A stretch of DNA of 64,000 nt. It comes from Helianthus annuus (Eukaryota > Streptophyta > Magnoliopsida > Asterales > Asteraceae). The notes beneath the pieces were generated by a model. The model was not told the DNA's origin. It ran no database searches and saw only the letters and a program-made list of their open reading frames with translations. The stretch is from positions 144,560,946-144,624,945 of the forward strand of contig NC_035449.2 in NCBI RefSeq assembly GCF_002127325.2, read 5' to 3'. Positions within the stretch are counted from its first letter, which is position 1. Each line of letters starts with the position of its first letter. The position numbers and the translations under genes are program-made. This document shows, piece by piece, positions 12,117 to 21,497 of the stretch.

Positions 12117-12403
12117 GTTTGTGTCAGAAATTACCAACCGCCGGGATCTAACGGTTCTGTTTTCAGTAACTGAATCTTGGGCACGGGGGCGTGTTGAGTG
12201 GACACGGCCCCGTGTTCAGCCTACTATCTGACTTAAAACAGGATTGCCAGTTCCAATGATTGAGCACGGGGCGTGTTCAGCAGGCACGGCCCCGTGTTGA
12301 GCTCTGCAGAAGCTAAAAATCTAAGAAAAAATCCAAAAAAAAATTAAAGAAAAATAAAAATATGATTAGGCCGTTGATTCCTAACTTTCTTAAAATCCTT
12401 GTG
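12117..12403 (-). other. G leader
   Basis: Noncoding leader between the primer site and ORF-a. It has two GC-box pairs (around 12179 and 12263) and an A-rich stretch at 12315-12360. Confidence 0.6.
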
Positions 12404-12421
12404 TCCCCGGCAGCGGCGCCA
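12404..12421 (-). other. Primer-binding site of G (tRNA-Asp-like)
   Basis: The minus strand reads TGGCGCCGCTGCCGGGGA, differing at one position from the site in I (42085-42102). Athila elements are known to use a TGGCGCCGTTGCC primer site matching tRNA-Asp. It lies 6 bp from the 5' LTR. Confidence 0.75.
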
Positions 12422-12427
12422 AAAACT

Positions 12428-14120
12428 TGATGTGTGTCGGTGTGTATATAATTTTTTGATGTATATTTAAGCCCTTTTTACACTTTTAGCCAAGTTTTAA
12501 ATTTATAAAACACGATATTCACTAACACTAAACACACATATGGGCAAGTGCACCCATCGTGGACGTAGTATAGTGTTGGTAAGATACCGAGGTCGTCCAA
12601 GGACACAAGAGCTTTTAATACCGGTTTATCCTCAACGTCTAATCAAATCAAAAGGTTAGAAAAATGTTTTAAACTAAGAAAAATAAAAACTAACTAAATG
12701 CTGAAAAATAAAATAAAATAAAAACAGATAGACAAGATGAATCACTTGGATCCGACACGTGTATTAGTATAACCTTTGATTATTTTCGCACTTTTGCACT
12801 TGTTTAAGAGATTATCTTAGTTATTGTAGTAGGCCCCTCTTTTGAAGGCGACGTTACCCTCAACCCAGTAGTTTGAGTCAGCAAGGATACAATCCTAAAG
12901 GGTCGGATTATTGAAAGATAATGAATTAAGTTATTAATGCAAATTATGGTAGGCCCCGCTTTTGGCGGTGACGTTACCCTCGGCTAAGTAGTCTGAGTCA
13001 GCAGGGATACAGTCCTAAATAGCCGGGTTATAGTATTAATAGTAGTTAACTTATGAGGGGGTCAAAGAGTTTGGATCCCCGCCATCCAATACCTATGGGT
13101 ATTGAAGGAGATCCTACTAAATTTGACCCAGGTCCCAAGCAGGACCTCTAAACGCTGAACAAGGGCAAGACCCTTACCAAACCGTTCCCTTAACCCCCGC
13201 CAGGTAGCCAACATACCTCCATATAGACCGTGGAGATATGAATGGTGAAAATCTTTTATTTTATATAGACAGTAAAATAACGCCAAGACACCACGGACAA
13301 ACGATAAGGAAAGATCACCTTCAACATAAGTAACTAGTTATTAAAGTCATTAATACAAAACCAAATAAAAAGTGCAAAAGATTAAAAATAAAAAGTATTA
13401 TACTAAACACTTGTCTTCACCAAGTGATGTAAGAGACTTAGGCAAACATGGCCTTGATTGTCAAGAACTCTTACGATCAATCTTGGATCCCGAGACGACT
13501 CACACACTCTATGATGGACAATGGATGATGGTGGTGGATGATGGTATTATGGTGGTGGTGGGTGGTGGATGAAGTGTGAGAGAGGTGGTGTGCCAAGGGA
13601 TGAGAGAGAATGAAGCCAAGCTCCTCTATTTATAGGCTGAACAGAAGGCTGGACACGGCCCCGTGTCCGCTGGACACGGCCCCGTGCCCGCCTGACACTC
13701 TCTCTCCTCATTAATTGTAATTGCGAATTACAATTAATGCGCCTGCTGTACTTTCACCACGCCCCCGTGCTCGCTGGACACGGCCCCGTGGTGGGCAATG
13801 GAAGCTTCTACTGGTTTGTCTTTTCTGCTGCTTCCTGGGCACGCCCCCGTGTTCGCTGGACACGGGGCGTGTTCAGACTCTGTTTCTTCCTTTTTGCTTT
13901 GGGAGGTGCCGTTGAGGGTCCGGGCAGTCTACTTTTGTTCATTTTCTTGTATTTATGGTAGAATTAGTGGTCTTTTTGCTTCTTTTGTGATTTTGAGCTC
14001 ATTTCATCCTGAAAATACAAAAGGAAGACAAAAACACTCTTTTTCCAACATTAGTACTTAAAAAGGGTTAGTTTTATGCCTTAATTGATGTGTTTTATAT
14101 GTTGCATTTTACACACATCA
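12428..14120 (-). repeat. 5' LTR of G (1693 bp)
   Basis: Near-identical partner of 6850-8543. The differences I can see are near 12675, 13200, 13388, 13663 and 13936, plus a 1-bp length difference. It contains a reversed TATA box at 13627-13634 and the same GC-box pairs. Confidence 0.92.
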
Positions 14121-14365
14121 GTTTTCCTGCAAAAGATCATGTAAACTTTGAAAGTTAGGAAAACCACCTCCTTGTGAGGAGGACTGCCCCGGATCACCGT
14201 GGGGTTGGTACTGGTATTGGGGAAGTGGAGCGTGAAGGACTAGCGCCTCTTGCGGGTTCCATGCATGGCCTTGCATCCTTTGAAAGCTTACCGATCCGTC
14301 TTCCGCCTCATAGATTAGGTTCATGGCGCGACAAATGTGCACATCAACCCGTCCCGACCATGGGC
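14121..14365 (-). pseudogene. H ORF1, middle segment
   Basis: In-frame continuation of 30713-31448 after subtracting element B and one TCCTT duplication. It encodes about 82 residues including a Gln/Tyr/Pro-rich linker and a Ser-Gln-Gly run, and reads on into 6680-6844 after subtracting G. No stop or frameshift is present in the segment itself: the apparent TGA at its end belongs to the G LTR. The right end of G (duplication 14121-14125) and the left end of B (duplication 14366-14370) bound it. Confidence 0.75.
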
Positions 14366-14370
14366 TCCTT

Positions 14371-16864
14371 TGTCACACCCTCAAAATCCACAAGCGGAGT
14401 ATTACCGCAAGGCATGTGACTGACCAGGATCATACCACCAATTATAATAAACATTAAATAAAGTAAAGTAAAACCAAACGTCTAAAGTTCTCCAAACCAA
14501 AGTCCAAAACCAAGTTGAATAGTCAGCGGAAGCATTTAAGTTCAAAACCAAAATTTAAGTTTTTAATTTAATAAAGTTTTTCATGAACACGCAGCGGTTC
14601 ATGTCCCACAACGACTCCTGCTCCCCTGTGCAAGCTCCATGAGTACCTAACGACCTGCAAGGTATGTAACAACGAGTCAACGACAAAGTTGAGCGAGTTC
14701 ACGGTTGGTTATTTAGTTATAATATTCTTTTCGTAAATCAAATGTTCGCTTTGTAAACCATGTATCATATTGATTTGTATCGCGGTCTCCCAGACATGTA
14801 TGCGAAGATTAGTGGGGGCTTCCCATGTGTTACTAGACCGTGTGTATCGACTGCTACGAAAATGTAAGAGGTGCCCTAAGTCAATGTCTATCAGCATTGA
14901 CCCTTTGCCCATAGTCCATTAGTACACGCCCGTTCGAACGACACGGTGTGAGGTTTGTTAAACCTAATAGCGCTATTAACTAATGACCCGCTCGCCATAG
15001 GCCTCGGCGATTAAGTCGATAAAGTGAGGGACTTCAATGATAGAGGTTTGGTCCAGTGTGTATTCTTGGCATCCTACTCACGGAGGATGGTCGTAATTAC
15101 CATTTAATTCATTTACCCATTCCCAACCCTTGGGAATCCCATGCCTTGGAAAGAGTGTGAACTCACCTTGGTTTGCTCGGTGTATACTGTTACCCATTTT
15201 CCATTAGTCAAACAAATCCCTATCATGATTATCAATCATATCAGTTTCATAAACAGTCGGGTCACATATATTCACAAATTGTAATCATCACAAGAACAAC
15301 ACATGACATGTAACAAATATTCAATTTCCATGCCAGCCCACACTCCACACGCACAACATGCAAGGGTGTTCAAAAGTTACAGAAGTTACTCACATTAAAT
15401 GCATTCAAGTTCCCTAGTTTCAAACTAGTGATGTCACCATGCACACTAAATCACGTAGCCAAGCATTCACAATCCCTAACTCATGAATTTTTTCAATGAT
15501 TCATATAAACCTAACTCATGCACTAACAGTTTCATTATCTACAACACAGGCAATCAACCTAACCAATCTTTGAATCGACATGTCATTTGATCAGTTCATT
15601 CTTAACAAACAGTTCAGCATTTTCAATCCGCTTTTATTCTAGTTCTCCCGTAACCTAATATCAATTTCTCTAACCGAAGATTATTGTTACCTCTTAGTGG
15701 AAGGTCTTGGGTTCAATCCCAAGCAATGGTGATTTGTTTGTAAATATAGGAGTTTGGGAGAGTAACATTAGCCATTCAAAAAAAAATCATAAAATAATTC
15801 AAGTTTCTACGCTAAGGTTGGTAGTTGGTACTCATTGGTTTCTACTCCAAGGAATACAAAGTTTATAATATATACAGAATTGCATATTTATGTTACGCGC
15901 TTACATGTATCAAACCAACAACTCTGAGTCTTATAAGCATGCTCATGTACCCAAGCTTAATGTATTCATGCATACAAACATCTCTAGAAAACCATCTCCC
16001 ACATGTTTCCATATTAGACTCACAGCAACTATACTAGCGTACAGTTTCATGGCACAATCATCATTGCAAGCAAACCTTACTTAATGAGAAATCTAACACT
16101 ATCAACATATAAGCACATGATCAAACATCTATACGAATCGATCGATAATTATACGGGTAATAACAAGACACTAACCGTATCGAATGTTTTCAGCAACGAA
16201 GGTTTCGAGCGATGATACGACTGTCGTCGTCCCTTTTGCTGATGTTACCCGCCGGAACTCGAACCGCAGCCACCACTGATGTTTCCGGTGCTACCATCAC
16301 CGGAATTCCTTGACGGTCTTCGCAAGTGCCATCGAACACTACTGTTGTGTCTTCGTCCTCCTCGACATCGGACCGCGCCGCCGCCAGCTCCAACACTGCC
16401 GCCACCACCGAGTGGTGGTTGGCCGTTTGCACAGAGGGAGTGTAGGGTGAGAGTAGGGAGAGATGGTGAATCGATTTCTTTCTGGGGTGTAGGTGTGTTC
16501 ACAGGTTCAAGTGAGTGTAGGAAAGCATGAGTGTGGGGTGTGTGGTCGGAGGAGCCAGAGCTCCGATCTCCGATCACCTGGTGTGCAGTCGAGAGAGAAT
16601 AGAGGATCGGTTTGATTTGCATGCGGCTGATATAAACTTTTGTAGGGTTTCTCCTTTTTTTAGGTGGGGTGGTTATTAAGGTTATTTAAATAGTGTAGGG
16701 TTTAGGTTTAGGGAGTGGGGTTGGGCCTAGCCCAAGTGTGTGTGAACCCGCTAAATTGCGTATCTCGCTTAAACAAACTGACCCAGTTTATTAATAGGAT
16801 GACGGTAAATAAGTACATGAATAAAACTCTCGTCGTGGATTAGTATTATTTCGTAAATAATAAT

Positions 16865-16932
<68 letters not shown>

Positions 16933-17011
16933 CAATAATAATAATAATAACAATAAATATGTGTATTGCTAAAATACCCTTCTCTCGACAACGAGAGTAC
17001 GGGTTGTTACA
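14371..17011 (-). repeat. 3' LTR of B (2641 bp)
   Basis: Begins TGTCACACCC and ends GGGTTGTTACA on the plus strand. It has a long (TAA)n tract near 16857-16957. The Gly/Arg-rich open frames near 16190-16622 lie in both LTRs but are not conserved in length between the two copies (11-bp indel near 16448), so I do not call a gene. Confidence 0.9.
16857..16957. repeat. (TAA)n microsatellite in the B 3' LTR
   Basis: Interrupted TAA triplets. The partner tract at about 30606-30653 is roughly half as long. Confidence 0.9.
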
Positions 17012-17520
17012 TTCTCCCCATGTTACAGGAATTTCGTCCTCGAAATTTAAGCTAAGATATACGGTTCATTAATGGCCTTATTGTTATACACAAATACATG
17101 TAGTTCACGAAAGTTCACAAAACGAATCATGCAAGTCACATAGCATATAAAATCATGTAGCATGTAAATTCACGTAATTCTCATAACATGAAACTTTTCA
17201 CATAGTTTAAACTTATTTCACATAGTAGGGAATATTATCTAAGTTATATCTATTTGCTCACGAACACTGTGTAGCGATTGTATGTGAAATTTTTGGGACA
17301 CCTGATTTATCTGAACTTAAACACAATGCCTAAGTGAATATATAAGTTAACAGGGTTTGTGTTCACCCTGTGAAGGTCGGGTGTTACATCATCCCCTACT
17401 TGAAAGAAATTTCATCCCGAAATTTAGCACGTAGGTACTGAGGAAGCTAGTTAAGTTGTACGGTTTTCCTGGGGTGTCACATCCTTCCCCCGTTGATTTG
17501 GAATTTCGTCCCGAAATTCC
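17012..17520 (-). other. Three successive gypsy 3'-end signals at the end of B
   Basis: On the minus strand, the hairpin-purine tract-LTR start signal occurs three times. The first has its hairpin at 17500-17520 and LTR-like start at 17481, the second hairpin 17407-17425 and start at 17388, the third hairpin 17030-17047 and the true LTR at 17011. The LTR-like stubs after the first two are about 55 and 340 bp and differ from each other and from the B LTR. Confidence 0.7.
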
Positions 17521-17786
17521 GCAGTAGCTTCAGCCTTAGTAGTGGTTTCGCTGTTCTCGAACAATTGGGGATATTTGTGTTTCAGTTGGTCTTCTCGTTC
17601 CCAGGTAAACTCTGGGCCACGACGGGAGTTCCAATGAACTCGAACAAGGGGTATCCTGGTGCGTTTATGATTCATCGAGTCGGTAAGCAACCAAATTTGG
17701 GGTAGTTCCTTAGGCCGTGCGAATAAATCCAAAATACGTCTGTGTAGTCGTGAGGTTCCAAGGAAAGGACGCGAAAACATGTTCAA
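17451..17786 (-). pseudogene. B: C-terminal fragment of gypsy pol
   Basis: Open for 111 codons. The part RVHWNSRRGPEFTWE followed by a K-Y-P-x-L-F pattern is the C-terminal segment of plant chromovirus-type integrase, also seen in element A at about 25915-25997. Residues before about position 38 do not look like normal pol, so the fragment probably begins at a deletion junction. After the LF motif the frame runs through the first hairpin and tract signal into LTR-like DNA. No gag, protease, reverse transcriptase or integrase core remains in B. Confidence 0.65.
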
Positions 17787-18389
17787 GAGAGTATAATAGT
17801 ATCAACAACACATCATCATCCTCAAGGTTTCAAGGAGTGATCACCAAGGATCAAGAGTCGAGCCTTACGAACTCTCTATGCTAGAGGGTGTTCGTTTCGG
17901 TGTCTTTGCATGGAGAAGCGAGAACGAAATGTCACTGTGGTATGAGAATGACGGTTTGGTCTAAGCAAATGGTAGATATTAGACATAACATAAATCAACA
18001 ATCATGTGTCGGTACAAAAGCTAGTGCAAAGATTCCACATATTTAAGTACGTCTCTTGTAGTGTAAGATGGGTCAGGTAAACGTGTAAATTATCAGGTTC
18101 GCCGATGGGTTGAATGATCCATATCTCCGTCTCTGAATGTCCTGAAGACTATTTCACCAGCAATGGCATTCACTCGCTATGTTGGGTATACAAGAAAGCT
18201 AATCAAGCAATATAAAAATTAAATCACCCAACAGGGTAATAAGGTAGTTTTGTGCTTGGTGAAAGATCGTGGTATGGTTGTTGGTGATTCGCCAAACCGG
18301 TTTTTAATCGGAGAAGCAGGGAATTAATGAGGTTCATGCGAAGAGTCGTGCAAAAACAGGGGTTCAACAACAACAACAACAACAACAAC

Positions 18390-18449
<60 letters not shown>

Positions 18450-18460
18450 AAAGGAATTAC
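17787..18460 (-). other. B internal noncoding segment
   Basis: No gene recognised. It holds a (CAA)n(TAA)n tract at about 18367-18450; a Leu-rich frame across it is an artefact of the triplet. Element A inserted just after this tract, and 18456-18460 (ATTAC) is its target duplication. Confidence 0.6.
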
Positions 18461-19841
18461 TGTAACAACTCTCATTAAAATCAATAATTAGAATGATAAT
18501 TAGTCAATAAGGAAACCCTAACTGAGACACCCAAGTAATTCTGCACTAACCCTAAAATTTCCGGAATAATGGGAATCAGGATCAGGACCCCTAAAACTCA
18601 GGGGGGTAAACCTAATTGATAATTATCAACAAAATTGCGTTGTACATACTAACACTGAATTTAAAAGTGAGTCATACAAGCTAGTCCCGTAGCCAGCAAG
18701 TCTACATAAATAGACTGCACCTCTTACGGACCGTAAAGGGAAATGCCATACGGTCCGTAAGAGTGTCCCAAAATTCACTATAAATAGCAGACCTTGGCAG
18801 TAGCTTTTAGAAGTTGAAACGACGTCCCAACTTTCTGTATACGTCGAATTAGCACAGAAATACTACAATTAAACACACACTGTACTCGAATCGCTGCCGC
18901 AAAACAGGGTAATTACTCGATCGCTATTACGATTCATTTTCCGAGATCAATATATCCAATGGATGTTTAAGTGCCGCCCACATTGGGTTATACTTTGTCG
19001 TTCGTCGTTAAATCGGTGAATGTTTAAGTATTGCACTTTGTCGTTCGTTGTGAGAATTTGATTTCGTGAGTTATCGTGACTGCTGTATTGATCACTAACC
19101 CAGTTTTGTGTGCATTATTATTGGAATTAGGTTAACAAGACTAAATCATATTCTGTCCGTGTTAAATCTGCAATGTGAGTCATTCTCTTTTATCAACTGT
19201 TTTACAATACTCCAAATTATTTTCAGAATTATAATTACAGTGATTAAGTTTATGTAATCACCAAATTACAGCTAGTATGTGGGGTATTGTGCACATTACT
19301 ACAGTTTTAATCACATTAGGTGGGCGAACCTAAAATTAAGTGATATACGTCATTCATTGGGGCAGCCAATGGTCATATGACCACAGTCACAGATCCGGTC
19401 GAGTGACAAATACTGTGGGTAGTTGGTTGATAATAAACATATGTAAAAACTCTTAATACTGTGAATTATAACAAATGTGTCGTTTTTAGTAAATAGAATG
19501 ATTCACTCAGTATTTCCCCGCTGACAAAACCTTTTTCAAACATGTTTCAGGTGATCTACTGTAATTCAGGAAAAGTGCCGGAGAGCATTTCAAGCTTACG
19601 ATAGTGGCTCAGTATAAAATAAAGAAATATGTTTTGAAATAAAGATTTATCAGAAAAATCTTATTATTGTAAATTATCGGGGTTTTATCCCGAATTGTGA
19701 AATAAAATAATCGGGAAAAGTTTTTAGCTTTATAACGATCCTGATGTTAAAATTCCGCTGCTAAAATCACATAAATAAATATCACGGGATTTCTGTCCCG
19801 CGGCTCCTGAAACGGGTCAAACCAGGTCGGGGGCCGTGACA
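18461..19841 (+). repeat. 5' LTR of A (1381 bp)
   Basis: Runs from TGTAACAACT to GGGCCGTGACA. It carries the palindrome pair near 18724-18760 and a TATA box at 18779-18786. Confidence 0.93.
18724..18786 (+). promoter_or_regulatory. Palindrome pair and TATA box of the A LTR
   Basis: TTACGGACCGTAA (18724-18736) and TACGGTCCGTAA (18749-18760) are palindromes 24 bp apart. TATAAATA follows at 18779-18786. The same arrangement is at 26305-26367 in the 3' LTR. They are probably U3 promoter elements. Confidence 0.55.
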
Positions 19842-19850
19842 GAAATAAGG

Positions 19851-19863
19851 TGGTATCAGAGCC
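19851..19863 (+). other. Primer-binding site of A (initiator tRNA-Met)
   Basis: TGGTATCAGAGCC, 9 bp after the LTR end. Confidence 0.9.
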
Positions 19864-19964
19864 ACTGAGTTAAGCTAATTAAGTATTTAAAAGATACTTA
19901 TTTTTTCCTGATTACTATTATGTGATTATGTGTTTTATTAAACTGACTATTTGTTAGTTACAGT

Positions 19965-20288
19965 ATGGGTAAGCAAAAGTTGCAAGATATCTATCTTAAA
20001 TTAGATAGGTCAGTCTACGAAGAGGGAAGTTCATCCAAAACTAAATTTTCAAAGCTCCCTACAATTCCTGAAGAAGGAATATTTGTGCGAAAAGCACAAT
20101 ATGAGAAACCGCTTTCTCCTAGAAAAAGGAGTATGATTATTAAGAAAAGTAAAGAGCAAATCCGAGAAAAGAGGATTAAAAAGGAAACCCAGGAGTTAAT
20201 CAATAAATCACCTTGGGAAGATAAGCTAGATGAGAAATGGGCAAATTTGTATATGCTAGCCACTGTAGCAGAACATGCAAATCTTTAA
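19965..20288 (+). CDS. A: extra upstream ORF 1, 107 residues
   Basis: The first ATG after the primer site opens a 107-codon frame. The protein is highly basic in its middle (residues about 45-70, rich in K and R, possibly a nuclear or nucleic-acid-binding region) and ends with W-containing, partly acidic helix-like sequence. I do not recognise a family. Typical chromovirus elements have no gene here; the next ORF starts 164 bp downstream in another frame, and gag starts at 21498. It could be one exon of a protein joined to the next ORF by splicing, since the gap is AT-rich, but I see no decisive splice pair. The undamaged frame next to a gag-pol with three stops may be chance. Confidence 0.5.
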   Translation: MGKQKLQDIYLKLDRSVYEEGSSSKTKFSKLPTIPEEGIFVRKAQYEKPLSPRKRSMIIKKSKEQIREKRIKKETQELINKSPWEDKLDEKWANLYMLATVAEHANL

Positions 20289-20451
20289 ATACCCTAAGTC
20301 TAGTAATAGCACTTCTCAGTAAATAAATAAATAAATCTGAGTGTGTTCTTTCCTATTATTTTGTACAAATAGTGTGCAATAAAACTTCGATGTTTATTTG
20401 TTAAACTTTGTTCCAAAGTTTTAACTTAGCATTTCTGTGCATTTTGCATAT

Positions 20452-21246
20452 ATGCTACACAGTATAAGCGAGATATCTGAAGCTTTTCAGAACCTCAATC
20501 TTTACCCGGTGAATATAGAAGTTTCCCAAGAGTTTACTGGATACTTTGCTGATGTGGACCAACCTGTAGAATTCCATGCTCCACCTTTGACAAAGCCAAA
20601 ACGAAAGAAAAAGAAGAATTACGTGTGGGGACATCGTATACGTAGGAAAAAGCCAACTCCAAAACTTCCTAAAATAAACAATCCTTTAGAAATAGCAAAA
20701 GAAACTGGTAAACAGCCGGAGATGGAAATTGAAGTTAAGAAAGATTCTAGGCAAATGGAGATACAGTTTGAGGAATATTCTCAAGAAATAGAAATGGAAG
20801 TAGGGCAAGGTTCTAGACCAACTCGGGTAGAAATCGGAGAGAGCTCCAACCAAAGCCAGAGAATAACTTTTCAGGAAGAAATAGATATCCTATTGGCAAA
20901 CTGTGAGACTATTCAGCCTGTCAATACGAATATTTTTACCTATCCTATCGAAAATCCAATCCCTATGAATTTTGCACCAGCAATCCCAGAACCAATAGTC
21001 CACACTCAACCTATAGAAATGGAAGAATGGTGGACGAATGATTGGCAATTTCAAAATATTGTCAACGACCCTTATTCCTTCCTTCCGCAATTCGATCCAG
21101 AACCCCTACCTAATCCACCAATGAGCACTGAGAATATGGCTGAACTTCGCCATTTCGGTGAAGAGTTGATGGATGCAGGGAATAGAATCAGGGAGATAGG
21201 GGGACAGATTGCCTGGAAGTATGACGAAAGGGAACTTCGTTTTTAG
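20452..21246 (+). CDS. A: extra upstream ORF 2, 264 residues
   Basis: Starts at the first ATG of the frame and is open for 264 codons. Near residues 48-70 is a strongly basic block (KPKRKKKKNY then RIRRKK) resembling a nuclear localisation signal. It is followed by an acidic Glu/Gln-rich middle (about 85-145), a Pro-rich region with several Trp residues (about 160-225), and an amphipathic helix-like C-terminus. No catalytic motif is visible. It lies between upstream ORF 1 and gag, with about 250 bp of AT-rich spacer before gag. Extra sense ORFs ahead of gag are known in some plant gypsy lineages but their function is mostly unknown. Its length and intact state make it unlikely to be random. 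Confidence 0.6.
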   Translation: MLHSISEISEAFQNLNLYPVNIEVSQEFTGYFADVDQPVEFHAPPLTKPKRKKKKNYVWGHRIRRKKPTPKLPKINNPLEIAKETGKQPEMEIEVKKDSRQMEIQFEEYSQEIEMEVGQGSRPTRVEIGESSNQSQRITFQEEIDILLANCETIQPVNTNIFTYPIENPIPMNFAPAIPEPIVHTQPIEMEEWWTNDWQFQNIVNDPYSFLPQFDPEPLPNPPMSTENMAELRHFGEELMDAGNRIREIGGQIAWKYDERELRF

Positions 21247-21497
21247 GATGATGAGTGACGAGAGATAGGAGGATGGTAAAACTATAGTTGTGTAATAGTA
21301 AAAGTAATAGTGAAATCAGTTGTAACTACGAATAAAACTTTGTAAAATAGTGGTGTGTATTGATGCATACTATAACCAGTATAAAATGGAATCGATAAAT
21401 CGATAGTTTTGACTTTACGTGTATTGTGAATTGTCTGATTGTTTGTGTATAACTGCTACTTATCAGATACTAATAAAAATATTATATATATTATCAG

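Larger units (their letters stand above)
6850..14120 (-). mobile_element. Element G: complete non-autonomous Athila-like element
   Basis: The two LTRs (6850-8543 and 12428-14120) are nearly identical, with about six differences by eye, and are flanked by a perfect duplication GTTTT (6845-6849 and 14121-14125). The minus-strand order is 5' LTR, tRNA-Asp-like primer site, short leader, ORF-a, spacer, ORF-b, 1.8-kb noncoding region, polypurine tract, 3' LTR. The internal region is 3.9 kb with no reverse transcriptase, RNase H or integrase. G interrupts the ORF1 of H. The low LTR divergence marks a recent insertion. Confidence 0.92.

Noticed and set aside
14118..14342. Independent 74-residue gene
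   Set aside because: It is the middle segment of the H ORF1; its apparent stop is supplied by the G LTR.
16190..16622. Gly/Arg/Ser-rich frames in the B LTR as a possible captured gene
   Set aside because: The two LTR copies differ by indels that break the frame and there is no recognisable domain.
16690..16715. Telomere-like TTTAGGG words
   Set aside because: Only two or three imperfect copies inside an LTR; no array.
18224..18484. Leu-rich minus-strand frame resembling a membrane protein
   Set aside because: It is the (TAA)n/(CAA)n triplet repeat read in one frame and it runs into the A LTR.
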